Positions 17,486 through 25,762 of a DNA stretch of 64,000 nt are shown piece after piece; the stretch's first letter is position 1; every line of letters starts with the position of its first letter. The position numbers and the translations under genes are program-made. Under the pieces are notes generated by a model, which saw only the letters and a list, made by a program, of their open reading frames with translations, did not search any database and was not told where the DNA came from. The stretch is from JABDBE01 sp049585795 (GTDB lineage Bacteria; Acidobacteriota; Terriglobia; Terriglobales; Acidobacteriaceae): NCBI GenBank assembly GCA_049585795.1, contig JBAVAQ010000007.1, positions 186,001 to 250,000 on the forward strand, written 5' to 3'.

Positions 17486-17755
17486 TTACTCCACCACATC
17501 CGCGTCGAGCACGCGGTCCTGTTCCAGATAGTGGGAAACCGCGTATTGGGCGAGAAGCGGGGTCTGCACATGGATTTCGGCGCCGATCCACTCGCCTTTG
17601 TTGTGGGGCTGATCGAGCGGGTGATTGCAGCGTCCGCCGCTGCCGAACTGCGGACCAAAATCCGCACTCTGGATCTGATCGAACGGCTGTATCCCGCGCC
17701 AGGCCTCGTCGCCTACGGTCCCCGAAACATCGATCTTTAGTCTCACAACAGCCAT
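17486..17755 (-). CDS. Hypothetical protein in the respiratory cluster
   Basis: The 89-residue protein (MAVVRLKIDVSGTVGDEAWR...) has no signal peptide or membrane segment, and the family is not recognised. It contains one Cys and several His (GGRCNHPLDQPHNKGEW). It lies 12 bases before the HEAT/lipoyl gene and after the DUF420 gene. No strong ribosome site is seen, so the gene is only moderately supported. Confidence 0.45.
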   Translation of the reverse strand: MAVVRLKIDVSGTVGDEAWRGIQPFDQIQSADFGPQFGSGGRCNHPLDQPHNKGEWIGAEIHVQTPLLAQYAVSHYLEQDRVLDADVVE

Positions 17756-17773
17756 GACTAATTCAGTCTCAGA

Positions 17774-17855
17774 TTCCTTTGTGTACCTTCGTGCACTTTG
17801 TGGTTAAAGGTCTTAAAAGGCATCAACCACAAAGGGCGCGAAAGTCCACAAAGGA
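17774..17855. repeat. CTTTGTGGTT palindromic element, copy 1
   Basis: Arms 17774-17805 and 17825-17855 are inverted copies; the inner ends read TTTGTGGTT and AACCACAAA. The same element occurs at 42819-42906, and a poorer one at 62318-62393. It fills the gap between the DUF420 gene and the 89-residue gene. Confidence 0.8.
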
Positions 17856-17861
17856 ATCCAT

Positions 17862-18317
17862 TCATGCCGCGAACAGATGATAGAGCATGAAGTACACGAT
17901 CACGCCGGTGACCGAAACATACATCCACAAAGGAAAGGTCCAGCGCGCGATTACTCTGTGGCGGTCGAAACGTTCGCGTAGAGCGCGGCTCAGCGTAATG
18001 AGCACCATGGGCAAAATGACAATGGCGAGAATGGTGTGCGAGGTCAGGATGGTAAAGTACACGGGGCGCGACCATCCATGACCCTGAAAATGTTTCGACG
18101 GCGAGTGCGCATAGTAGTAAAGGCAGTAATGATAGTAAAGATAACAAGCCAGAAAAAGCGAAGAAGTTGCCACTGCGGCGATCATGAAGGCGCGGTGCGC
18201 CGCCATCCGCCCATGCTTGATGAAGTTGCGTCCAACCAGCAGCAGGACCGCGTTCGTGCCATTCAGCGTGGCGTTGATCTCGGGGAAAGCCGTGTAGGTC
18301 GGCAAAATCTGCATCAT
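17862..18317 (-). CDS. DUF420 membrane protein (YozB-like)
   Basis: The 151-residue protein has four membrane helices (e.g. AVATSSLFLACYLYYHYCLY) and conserved His residues at helix ends, matching DUF420, a family found beside cytochrome c oxidase and haem A genes. ATG at 18317 overlaps the permease stop as ATGA, indicating coupling. The frame is open further upstream inside the permease gene, so that part is not used. An oxidase-assembly role is inferred from the neighbours. Confidence 0.85.
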   Translation of the reverse strand: MMQILPTYTAFPEINATLNGTNAVLLLVGRNFIKHGRMAAHRAFMIAAVATSSLFLACYLYYHYCLYYYAHSPSKHFQGHGWSRPVYFTILTSHTILAIVILPMVLITLSRALRERFDRHRVIARWTFPLWMYVSVTGVIVYFMLYHLFAA

Positions 18318-19141
18318 GCGGCGGGCCTCGTGCTCCGGCGATTTACTCGGAAGAAGCATAACCCAAAGATGAAAATCGTAAACAGGCTCAGCATGGCGAT
18401 GGAGGCTGGCAGGGGCAACACCGTCGGGCTTTCGGGATACAGCAGAACGCGCAAAGCCTCGACTCCGTAGGTCAACGGGTTCAGCCGCATGACCAGGCGC
18501 AACCAGCCTGACGCGCCCGACAGCGGAAAGAGCGCGCCCGAGAGCAGCCACAGCGGAATCAGAAAAAGATTAATGATGGCATGGAAGGCCTGCGTGGAAT
18601 CCATGGGCCACGCGATGGCAAATCCGAGCGAGGTCAATGCAAAAGAAACCAGAAAAACCACAAATACAACCAGCAGAAAATCGATGACTCCCATGTGAAC
18701 GCCGACAAAAGGAGCGAAGGCCAAAAAAATCAAACCTTGAATGGCGGCCAAGGTGGTTCCGCCCAGCACTTTGCCAAGCACGATCGCAGAGCGGGGCACG
18801 GGCGCGACCATAACCGACAACAGGAAGCCTTCTTTGCGATCCTCGATCAACGACATCATGGCAAAAATCGAAGTGAACAACACGATCATGATCAGTGCGC
18901 CGGGATAAAAATAATCGAGGTAGTGCTGCTGACCGGCGGCATTTCCCGAGCGGAACGAGGTACCGAAGCCGGATCCAATGACCAGCCAGAAAAGCAGCGG
19001 AGAAGCGATCACGCCCACGACGCGCGAGCGCTGGCGGTAGAAGCGAACGATCTCCCGCCACCAGAGTGTGAAAGCCGGAAGCATGACACCGCTGGAGATT
19101 GGAGCAGCTTGCGCGGGCAAAGTTGCAGTTTGCGTGACCAC
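18314..19141 (-). CDS. ABC-2 type transporter permease
   Basis: The 275-residue protein has six membrane helices and the ABC-2 pattern (WREIVRFYRQRSRVVGVIAS, then SIFAMMSLIEDRKEGFLLS and LWLLSGALFPLSG). With the ATPase two genes upstream it forms an exporter. The start is GTG at 19141, one base after the stop of the small membrane gene. In several bacteria such ABC pairs sit beside haem A synthase and are thought to serve cytochrome maturation; the substrate is unknown. Confidence 0.88.
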   Translation of the reverse strand: MVTQTATLPAQAAPISSGVMLPAFTLWWREIVRFYRQRSRVVGVIASPLLFWLVIGSGFGTSFRSGNAAGQQHYLDYFYPGALIMIVLFTSIFAMMSLIEDRKEGFLLSVMVAPVPRSAIVLGKVLGGTTLAAIQGLIFLAFAPFVGVHMGVIDFLLVVFVVFLVSFALTSLGFAIAWPMDSTQAFHAIINLFLIPLWLLSGALFPLSGASGWLRLVMRLNPLTYGVEALRVLLYPESPTVLPLPASIAMLSLFTIFIFGLCFFRVNRRSTRPAA

Positions 19142-19142
19142 G

Positions 19143-19352
19143 TCAACTCGTTTTCTGCGCCGGTGGCGCTGCGGACTTCTTCATTCTTCCACGGACTTCT
19201 AAATATGCATTCAGAAACAGAATACCCGAAAGCGCGAGCAGGATCAGCGTCATGAAAAGACCATCCACCGTGGTAAGGCTTGCTTTCAAAGCAATCCACG
19301 CCACTCCCAGCAGAGGAACGATCCCGAATATGATCGAAAGCACCAGCGTCAT
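19143..19352 (-). CDS. Small two-helix membrane protein
   Basis: The 69-residue protein has two hydrophobic helices (LVLSIIFGIVPLLGVAWIAL and FMTLILLALSGILFLNAYL) and a basic, Pro/Ala-rich tail. It lies between the ATPase and permease genes and ends one base before the permease start, so it is probably part of the exporter or the oxidase-assembly set. The family is not recognised. Confidence 0.65.
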   Translation of the reverse strand: MTLVLSIIFGIVPLLGVAWIALKASLTTVDGLFMTLILLALSGILFLNAYLEVRGRMKKSAAPPAQKTS

Positions 19353-19402
19353 AAGGGTTCCCTGGTAGCGCCGGCATCTTGCCGGCTGCGCTCTACGAAA
19401 AT

Positions 19403-20401
19403 CTATTTCTCCACTTCTTCTCCGCCGTCGGTCCAGAAGCGATGGCCGGTGCGGTGGATGAAAACGTCTTCCAAGGTCGGTTTGCTTACCGAAATCGCCT
19501 CGATCTCGCCGGGGAAAGCCTCGACCACATCGGTGATGAAGCGATGACCGTTCTCCCGTTCGAGGCGAACCTGTCCCTGCAGTACCTGTGCATCCAGGTG
19601 GAAGCGGGCACGGATTCTTTCCGCCAGCGAGTCTGGGTTCTTCGTATCCAGCAGAATCACATCTCCACCGATCTCATGCTTGAGGTCGTCCGGCGTGCCC
19701 AGCGCCACGACTTTTCCTTGATTCAAAATGGCGAGGCGGTCGCAGCGCTCGGCTTCCTCCATAAGGTGAGTGGTCACGATCACGGTCACGCGTTCTTCAT
19801 CACGCAAGATTGCAAGATACTGCCACAGATCACGCCGGGCTCCGGGATCGAGGCCGGTGGTGGGCTCGTCGAGCAAAAGAACCGAGGGATGATGGAGCAA
19901 GCCCTTGGCCAATTCCAGCCGCCGCTGCATCCCTCCGGAGAACGTCTCAGCTTTTTCGTCGGCGCGATCGGCAAGGCCGACGCGGCCGAGCATTTCTGTG
20001 ATGCGCGACTTCAACGCTGCACCGTGTAAGCCGTAGAGATGTCCTTGGTGCCAGAGGTTCTCGGCGGCGGTTAACTTCACGTCGATACTTTGTGCCTGGA
20101 AGACCACGCCAATCTGGCGGCGCAGACTGTTGGGGTCGCGGGCGACGTCGAATCCCATGATCTCGGCGCGGCCGCCAACCGGAATCATCAGAGTCGAAAG
20201 GATGCGGAACAGCGTGGTTTTTCCGCTGCCATTCGGTCCCAGCAGCCCGAAGAGCTCCGCATGATGCACATCGAAGGAAACACCGTTCAGAGCGGTTCGA
20301 TCGCCGTAACGGTGCACGACATCGCGCACGGAAATAACCGCAGGTTCGACAGCGAAGTCGGTCTCGGAGCCAGCGACAGCAAATGGAGTTTTAGAGGCCA
20401 C
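19403..20401 (-). CDS. ABC transporter ATP-binding protein
   Basis: The 332-residue protein has a Walker A motif GPNGSGKT (about residue 55), Q-loop FQAQSIDVKLT, signature SGGMQRRLELAKGLLHHPS, Walker B VLLLDEPTTGLDPGAR and a switch His in VTTHLMEEAERCD. The C-terminal extension (EAISVSKPTLEDVFIHRTG) is typical of ABC-2 export ATPases. It powers the permease at 18314-19141. It follows haem A synthase by 35 bases. Confidence 0.93.
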   Translation of the reverse strand: MASKTPFAVAGSETDFAVEPAVISVRDVVHRYGDRTALNGVSFDVHHAELFGLLGPNGSGKTTLFRILSTLMIPVGGRAEIMGFDVARDPNSLRRQIGVVFQAQSIDVKLTAAENLWHQGHLYGLHGAALKSRITEMLGRVGLADRADEKAETFSGGMQRRLELAKGLLHHPSVLLLDEPTTGLDPGARRDLWQYLAILRDEERVTVIVTTHLMEEAERCDRLAILNQGKVVALGTPDDLKHEIGGDVILLDTKNPDSLAERIRARFHLDAQVLQGQVRLERENGHRFITDVVEAFPGEIEAISVSKPTLEDVFIHRTGHRFWTDGGEEVEK

Positions 20402-20436
20402 ACCCTATTCTACGATGAGACTTTGTCCAGCGGGGT

Positions 20437-21372
20437 CTATGCAGCCACCGGATTTTGATCTCGGCTGCGAACACGTTCGCCAAAGGAAGCCGGAACCTGG
20501 CGCCAGACTTGAATCGCCAGAATCACCGCGGTGGCCAAAAGCAGCGCACCAACAGCGACGTGGGCCACGGTCGAGACCACCATAGGAAGTTCGGGTTGAA
20601 CCGCATCGCGGCCCCAGGCCACGCGCGTCAGAAACGCGACGAAGCCAAGGCAAAGTTGCACGATCATCAGCGAGACTAGAAGAATCGCGGGCCGACGCAC
20701 CGCGTCAATTTTAGAAAATTGTGACAAGGCGCGGATCGCGGTCCAGGTCAGCACAAAAGCCACAACGGCAGCATTCGCGACATGCGGCCACCAACTCATG
20801 CCGTGATGGCGGAACATGGCACCGAGAATGAGTTGAACATAGAGCACGAAAACGGACAGCAAGGTAAGCGTGACGAGGCTGGGTCGCCGGCTGTCGAATT
20901 CGATCTGCGGGACTTCTTCGACCCATCTGCGCCCGGTGAACATGGCGATGGCAACGGCAATGCAGAAGAATGTCTGTCCCACCGCGGCGTGGGCGGAGGA
21001 AACCCATGGCGGCTGAAACAGCAAAACCGTAAGCCCGCCGAGGATGGCCTGCGTGATGACAGTGGCCAGAGCCGCAATGCCCAGCCACTTCATCCAGCGC
21101 CGTCGGTCCGCAAACCACGTCCACGCGGCAATGGAAATCGTCAGCAGCACGATGGACCCGGCAATCGCGCGATGACTCCACTCGAACTTGATTCCTCCGT
21201 GTAGCGGTGGAACGCTAAAGGAACCGAATGAGGTCGGCCAGTCAGGAATGGAGAGGCCGGCGTCGTTGCTGGTAACCAATGCTCCAGCAATGATGAGAAT
21301 AAAAGTCGCGCAGGCTACGAAGACAGCGAAGCGATGGTGGGCGCGATTGTACGGTATGGCGAGAGATTTCAG
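20437..21372 (-). CDS. ctaA: Haem A synthase (COX15/CtaA family)
   Basis: The protein of about 311 residues has eight membrane helices in two halves and the haem-binding His residues of the family (EWSHRAIAG, SSAHAAVGQ, HHGMSWWPHVANA, STVAHVAVGA). It oxidises the C8 methyl of haem O to give haem A for aa3-type oxidases. No ATG, GTG or TTG lies where the protein should begin; the CTG at 21372, six bases after AGGAG, is the best start. The frame stays open upstream but with non-protein-like sequence. It is the first step of the oxidase-maturation part of the cluster. Confidence 0.88.
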   Translation of the reverse strand: MKSLAIPYNRAHHRFAVFVACATFILIIAGALVTSNDAGLSIPDWPTSFGSFSVPPLHGGIKFEWSHRAIAGSIVLLTISIAAWTWFADRRRWMKWLGIAALATVITQAILGGLTVLLFQPPWVSSAHAAVGQTFFCIAVAIAMFTGRRWVEEVPQIEFDSRRPSLVTLTLLSVFVLYVQLILGAMFRHHGMSWWPHVANAAVVAFVLTWTAIRALSQFSKIDAVRRPAILLVSLMIVQLCLGFVAFLTRVAWGRDAVQPELPMVVSTVAHVAVGALLLATAVILAIQVWRQVPASFGERVRSRDQNPVAA

Positions 21373-21433
21373 ACTTAGCTCCTGAGTTTTTTGTAGCGCC
21401 GACGTCTGGTGGTGGAGCGTGCGCCGCCGGCGG

Positions 21434-21462
21434 GACGGGTCAAAGACCCGTCCCCCCACGAT
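21434..21462. repeat. Dispersed palindrome GACGGGTCAAAGACCCGTC, copy 2
   Basis: A perfect 7-bp stem (GACGGGT / ACCCGTC) with a 5-nt loop, directly 3' of the lipoprotein gene and before ctaA. It matches 5317-5345 at all but two of 29 positions. Confidence 0.75.
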
Positions 21463-21470
21463 CTTGCAAA

Positions 21471-22253
21471 CTACTGCATTTTGAACGCTGCGTCGACGGT
21501 TTTGCTGTCTTTCGCGGCGAGCGTGACTTTTTGATCCTGTTCGCCAAGCTTCTCCTGCACGAAGGCGATAGTGTAATCGCCCGGCGGCAAGCCCTTGATT
21601 TCGTATTTGCCATCCGGTCCGGTGACTGCATAGAACGGGGTCTTCACCACGTTGATGTACATTCGCATCCACGGATGCTGGTTGCACTTCACCGGCAGCA
21701 TGATTTCTTCGCGGGCAAAGCTTTTCTCGATCGGAGCAGACTGCGGCGGCTGAGACTCATTCCACTCGCGATTGGCTTGCGGCGTGGGATGAATATTATG
21801 CGTGGTCGGATCGTCGTTCTTCACTTCTATGTTCTGACCAGCCATCACGCCCAGCACATGCGGATGATATTTGCATCCCTGCTGGTTGATGGTGACCGCC
21901 TCGGTGGGAACTGGAAATGTCCGATCACCCAGCCCATCCTTTACGTACACGAACACGTTGGCCAGATCGCCACCGTCGTCGACGATGGTTTCAGCGGTGT
22001 TGACTCCTTTACAAGCGGGATCCTGGCTCATATCGATCTTTGCGGCCTTGGGAGCTGCGCCGTCCAGCTTCACAGTGCCGCTGACTGAGGCTACCGTGTT
22101 CGGATCGATGGGAGCGGCCGTCGGCTGCGCCGCAGATGACGGTGCCGCAGCCGGGGCTTCATTGGTTTCCTCTTTCTTGCTGCAGCCTGCGAGCAGCCAG
22201 AGACCGAGAAGACCGAGCAAACCAAACATTGCGATGGATCTTGTCTTATTCAT
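21471..22253 (-). CDS. Lipoprotein with cupredoxin-like metal site and carboxypeptidase-regulatory-like domain
   Basis: The 260-residue protein has a signal peptide and lipobox LLAGC, then an Ala/Pro/Thr-rich linker. The middle part has the blue-copper-like pattern: His residues in THNIHPT and then CNQHPWM, that is C-x2-H-x2-M. The last about 60 residues (GPDGKYEIKGLPPGDYTIAF) are a carboxypeptidase regulatory-like beta domain. It lies between the octahaem cytochrome and ctaA genes, so it may carry electrons or copper in the periplasm; this is an inference. Confidence 0.75.
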   Translation of the reverse strand: MNKTRSIAMFGLLGLLGLWLLAGCSKKEETNEAPAAAPSSAAQPTAAPIDPNTVASVSGTVKLDGAAPKAAKIDMSQDPACKGVNTAETIVDDGGDLANVFVYVKDGLGDRTFPVPTEAVTINQQGCKYHPHVLGVMAGQNIEVKNDDPTTHNIHPTPQANREWNESQPPQSAPIEKSFAREEIMLPVKCNQHPWMRMYINVVKTPFYAVTGPDGKYEIKGLPPGDYTIAFVQEKLGEQDQKVTLAAKDSKTVDAAFKMQ

Positions 22254-22390
22254 GATGATGTCGCCCTTTCGTGAAATGTTGAATACGATTTTTCAAAGCC
22301 TGCATTCGGATCACTGCCATCCTGAAAAGCTTGCCTCGAACGCGGGCACGGGACCTTCGGTCGATAGCCCGCTTAACAAAACCTTACATT

Positions 22391-25300
22391 CTACCGCGAA
22401 CCTCCGCTGCCTGCCCGGTGCGAGGGTGCGGCCGCCTGCCCGGATTTCGCTGGCCTTTGGTTCGTGGCCTGGGATCGTCCCATCGATGCGGCTACTCGCT
22501 TTTGTTCTTCCGGGGTCAGCTGAAAAATGTAATCCACCAATAGCTTGGACTGATCTCCTTCGTAACCTTGGAACGACGGAGGCGTAGGGCCGGCGAATAC
22601 CCAGTGATCGTTCTCTCGCCGGAACAATCCGGAGGGCATGGACGTCCCCGGGCTGATGGCTTGTGGATCGAGCACCCAGCGATCCGCCCAATCCGGTTTC
22701 AGGCGCTCCTTGGCGAGCAGGAAGTTTGGCGCGGTGGCAATCTTGTCGTGCACAGGATCGCCCGTGGCGTGGCACTTTAGGCAAGGCGCCGCGGGGCTCG
22801 AGAACAGGCTGCGCGCCATGTCTACTTCCTTTGTGCTCAAGACCGGAACCTGCTCCGGAATGTACGGCATGGGCTGTTGCGATAAAGCCTGGAAGAATCG
22901 CACCAGCTTGCGCAGTTCATTGTCGGATAAAAAGAACGTTGGCATCCGTACTTTCAAATACGGTCGCACCCCGTTGCGATTCGTATCGGTCGTGCTCAAA
23001 GAAGGATTGGACAAGAATCGGCGGAGCCATTCCGGATCGACGCGTGCCCCCTCGGTATACAGTTTGGGAGGCAGTTGGTCCTGATTATCCCGGTACTGGG
23101 GCAGTTCCATGAGAACGGACTTCTGCCCGGGGATGAACTGATGACATCCCATACAGTTGTATTTCTTGACCACCCACCAGCCTTCCTGAATATCGCGGCG
23201 CGCATCGCCAGGCCGGTATTGGTACTCAGCGGGCAGAGAAGTCTCTTCACTCCCCATCAGGAACGTGGTCAGCGCGCGAATCTGCTCCGCGGTGAGGTGC
23301 AAATTGGGCATGCGCAGGGCTTCGGTCTCCGACTTTATTTTGCCCTTGTCGAAAATGTTAGGCTCCGCCAGTTTGTGCTCGAAGAACCCCTTGTGGTCGT
23401 ACCATGGGCCTGTTGCGGGACCCTCCGGCAGACGCGCCAGGTCTTCTGGATTGGTGATCGGTTCCGCGTCTTTTCCGCCACGCTGGGCCACCTCGGTGAA
23501 CAGAGCGAAGTCCAGACGCTCAATCGGCTTACTGCCTTCAAAGGTCAACTCGGTGCCAATGCGTCCTTCATCTTCCAGACCAGAAATTTCATGGCAGCCG
23601 GCGCAGCCGTAATGACGAATCCATTTCTTGCCTTCTTCCTTCAGCGAGGGATCCTCCATGAAGGACGCTTCGGCGTAGGCTGACGGCTCCTTTGTCTTTT
23701 GCGTCATCAGGTACGATGCAATGTCCTGCGCATCTTCCTCAGAGAGACGCAAGCTTGGCATCACAGTCATGTTCTGCACTTGCAGTTCGTGGCCGTCGTT
23801 CGGGCATTGGCTGTGCTGCAGATCGAAGACGTAAGGCAAACCCTTCTTGGCGTAATCCTCCGGACCAATATCTTTCTTTTCGTACGGACAATACGGACGA
23901 GTGCGCTGACGGGCATTGTGAATCCAGCGCACCAGGTAATCGTAATTTGCCTTCTCGCCCTCGCGGCTCAGATTCGCGGCAAAGGTGCCACCCTCCATTT
24001 GATCGCCTTGGCCGATGGAATGACAAGCTAGGCAGCCGCGCGTCTGGAAAAGTTCTTTGCCATGGTCCGCATTCCCGGGATTTTGTTTCGGCAGCGGATC
24101 CGTCAATGCCGATTGCCACAAATAGGCTGAAATCGCCTGGATCTGGTGATCGGTCAGGCGGAAGTTCGGCATCTTCGTGGTAGGACGAAAATCGGTCGGC
24201 TTTTTCAGCCACACCGGAATCCAATTCCTATTGAGCTTGAGCCGGATGTCTTTCAAGTTCGGCCCAACCTTCTTCATGTCCTGCATCACGCTGTGCAACT
24301 GAAAATCGAGCTGCTGAATCTGGCCGTCTGCTTTGCTGTTGGCAACCTTGAGGCCGATGGCTTGCTGGTTCAGCTGGTTAGCTTCCTGGTTGGTCTCCGC
24401 CGCATCCGCCTGCTTCATCAGGTACGCAGCCTGTTTGAAGTTGTCGGTTTTCTGCTGCTCCAGTTGCTTGATGTGCTGGCTAAAGGTATTCAGGTCCTCG
24501 GGTTCTTTGTCGTATCCCTCGTAGCGATGGCACCCCATACAGCCTCTTTGGCGAAACAGATCCTTGCCTTCGCTGATGGTCCATCCCACATCGCCGCTGA
24601 CCAGAAGCATGTCGGCGGCATGGCAGCTCTGACAGCCAGCTTCGACGTTCTGCTTGGGAAATAGCGGCCACAACCAGTGCTCGTAGTTGCCGTGCGCTTT
24701 CTTGACGCTGGTGGTTGCGCGCCCGTTGCCCTGGTGGCACGGTGAACAGCCGAAGGTGTCAGGATCGTGGATCTTCAAAAGCGCCGGTTCCGGATGGCTG
24801 ACGAAAGCCTTGGCATAGCCATCGGGCCTTTTCTCACCAGGCGGAGTCATCGCCGCAGCCGTAATTTTCATCGGCTCCCGAATTCCCATGTGGCAGGATT
24901 CGCAACGGTCGACGATATTGGCGTCCGCCACGTTGATCTGCACGATTCTCGGATACCACTCTTGCGTTTTCCTCTCCAGACCTTCGATTTGGGTGGGCGT
25001 GAGATCCACCATGTGGTTGGAAACATAAGTCGACATTTTAGTGCTGGCCGCAGTCACCGGCTTGATCACCTCGCCCAGTTCGGCGTTTAACTTGGTCCGC
25101 TCCTCTTTGAGGGTGTTGTATTTCTCTTCCAGTTGCCGGAAGTCATATTTCTCTTTGTGGCCGTCGGGAAATTCGACCGACCAAACTTCTTTCTTGTAAT
25201 TTTCCAGTTCCTTCTGTTTGCTCTGCTTGCCCGACGAACTGGTCTCCGTCTCGATCTGGTAGGTCAGCGCATTGGCGTAGGCGCGCTTGTCAGTAAAGAC

Positions 25301-25654
25301 ACTCTGCACGGCCAGGATTTGCGCGCTGAGGTTCGTGATTTGTTTCTGGAGCTCGTCCCGGTGAGGTTTGGCATTTGCATCAACTTGTTTGTAGGCCTCT
25401 TCCAGTTGTTGATAGTCGGAGTTGTTCTCCACGGCTTTCACCGATTTGTCGGACGCCGGTTCTGCTTTCGTCAGAAAAGCCGTGTAGCGCTGCTTCCATT
25501 CGTTCTGGAAAGCCTTCCAGGGGCGCTGCCCATAAGCTTCGTCCCATAGTGCCCAGAACAAGGTCGCCATCAGCAAAAGCATTGCGACAACGTAATACTG
25601 CGCGTACGACTTCGTGACTACTGGATCTTGCTCGGGGATTGGTTGTTCAGGCAC
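22391..25654 (-). CDS. Membrane-anchored octahaem c-type cytochrome of the bc-type complex
   Basis: The 1087-residue protein starts with one membrane helix (about residues 20-38) and a coiled coil to about 220. Eight CxxCH motifs follow, near residues 251, 303, 341, 372, 541, 684, 834 and 958. The first three are close together, as in multihaem cytochromes. The last five each precede a Met-Pro of the kind used as distal ligand (TKMPNFRL, VMPSLRL, RMPNLHL, RMPTFFL, SMPSGL), so the protein looks like a trihaem unit followed by five monohaem cytochrome c domains. A second coiled coil interrupts domain four (about 388-450). It follows the cytochrome b genes and would take electrons from the Rieske protein. 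Confidence 0.9.
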   Translation of the reverse strand: MPEQPIPEQDPVVTKSYAQYYVVAMLLLMATLFWALWDEAYGQRPWKAFQNEWKQRYTAFLTKAEPASDKSVKAVENNSDYQQLEEAYKQVDANAKPHRDELQKQITNLSAQILAVQSVFTDKRAYANALTYQIETETSSSGKQSKQKELENYKKEVWSVEFPDGHKEKYDFRQLEEKYNTLKEERTKLNAELGEVIKPVTAASTKMSTYVSNHMVDLTPTQIEGLERKTQEWYPRIVQINVADANIVDRCESCHMGIREPMKITAAAMTPPGEKRPDGYAKAFVSHPEPALLKIHDPDTFGCSPCHQGNGRATTSVKKAHGNYEHWLWPLFPKQNVEAGCQSCHAADMLLVSGDVGWTISEGKDLFRQRGCMGCHRYEGYDKEPEDLNTFSQHIKQLEQQKTDNFKQAAYLMKQADAAETNQEANQLNQQAIGLKVANSKADGQIQQLDFQLHSVMQDMKKVGPNLKDIRLKLNRNWIPVWLKKPTDFRPTTKMPNFRLTDHQIQAISAYLWQSALTDPLPKQNPGNADHGKELFQTRGCLACHSIGQGDQMEGGTFAANLSREGEKANYDYLVRWIHNARQRTRPYCPYEKKDIGPEDYAKKGLPYVFDLQHSQCPNDGHELQVQNMTVMPSLRLSEEDAQDIASYLMTQKTKEPSAYAEASFMEDPSLKEEGKKWIRHYGCAGCHEISGLEDEGRIGTELTFEGSKPIERLDFALFTEVAQRGGKDAEPITNPEDLARLPEGPATGPWYDHKGFFEHKLAEPNIFDKGKIKSETEALRMPNLHLTAEQIRALTTFLMGSEETSLPAEYQYRPGDARRDIQEGWWVVKKYNCMGCHQFIPGQKSVLMELPQYRDNQDQLPPKLYTEGARVDPEWLRRFLSNPSLSTTDTNRNGVRPYLKVRMPTFFLSDNELRKLVRFFQALSQQPMPYIPEQVPVLSTKEVDMARSLFSSPAAPCLKCHATGDPVHDKIATAPNFLLAKERLKPDWADRWVLDPQAISPGTSMPSGLFRRENDHWVFAGPTPPSFQGYEGDQSKLLVDYIFQLTPEEQKRVAASMGRSQATNQRPAKSGQAAAPSHRAGSGGSR

Positions 25655-25669
25655 GAAATTCTCCGTTTA

Positions 25670-25761
25670 GTCGTTGGTCGTTGGTCGTTCGTCGTTGGTC
25701 GTTTGCGCGTAGGTGCCTCGGTGTTCCAAGCCAACGACCAACGACCAAAGACCGACGACCA
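25670..25761. repeat. Tandem and inverted GTCGTTG repeats between subunit IV and the octahaem gene
   Basis: The left part (25670-25703) has four copies of GTCGTTGGTC-like units in a row. The right part (25730-25761) holds the inverted form (CCAACGACCAACGACC). Together they can form a long hairpin in the mRNA between two operon genes. Confidence 0.75.
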
Positions 25762-25762
25762 C

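Noticed and set aside
25670..25761. CRISPR-like array
   Set aside because: The units are only about ten bases, adjacent and without spacers, and half are inverted. It is a tandem/inverted repeat.
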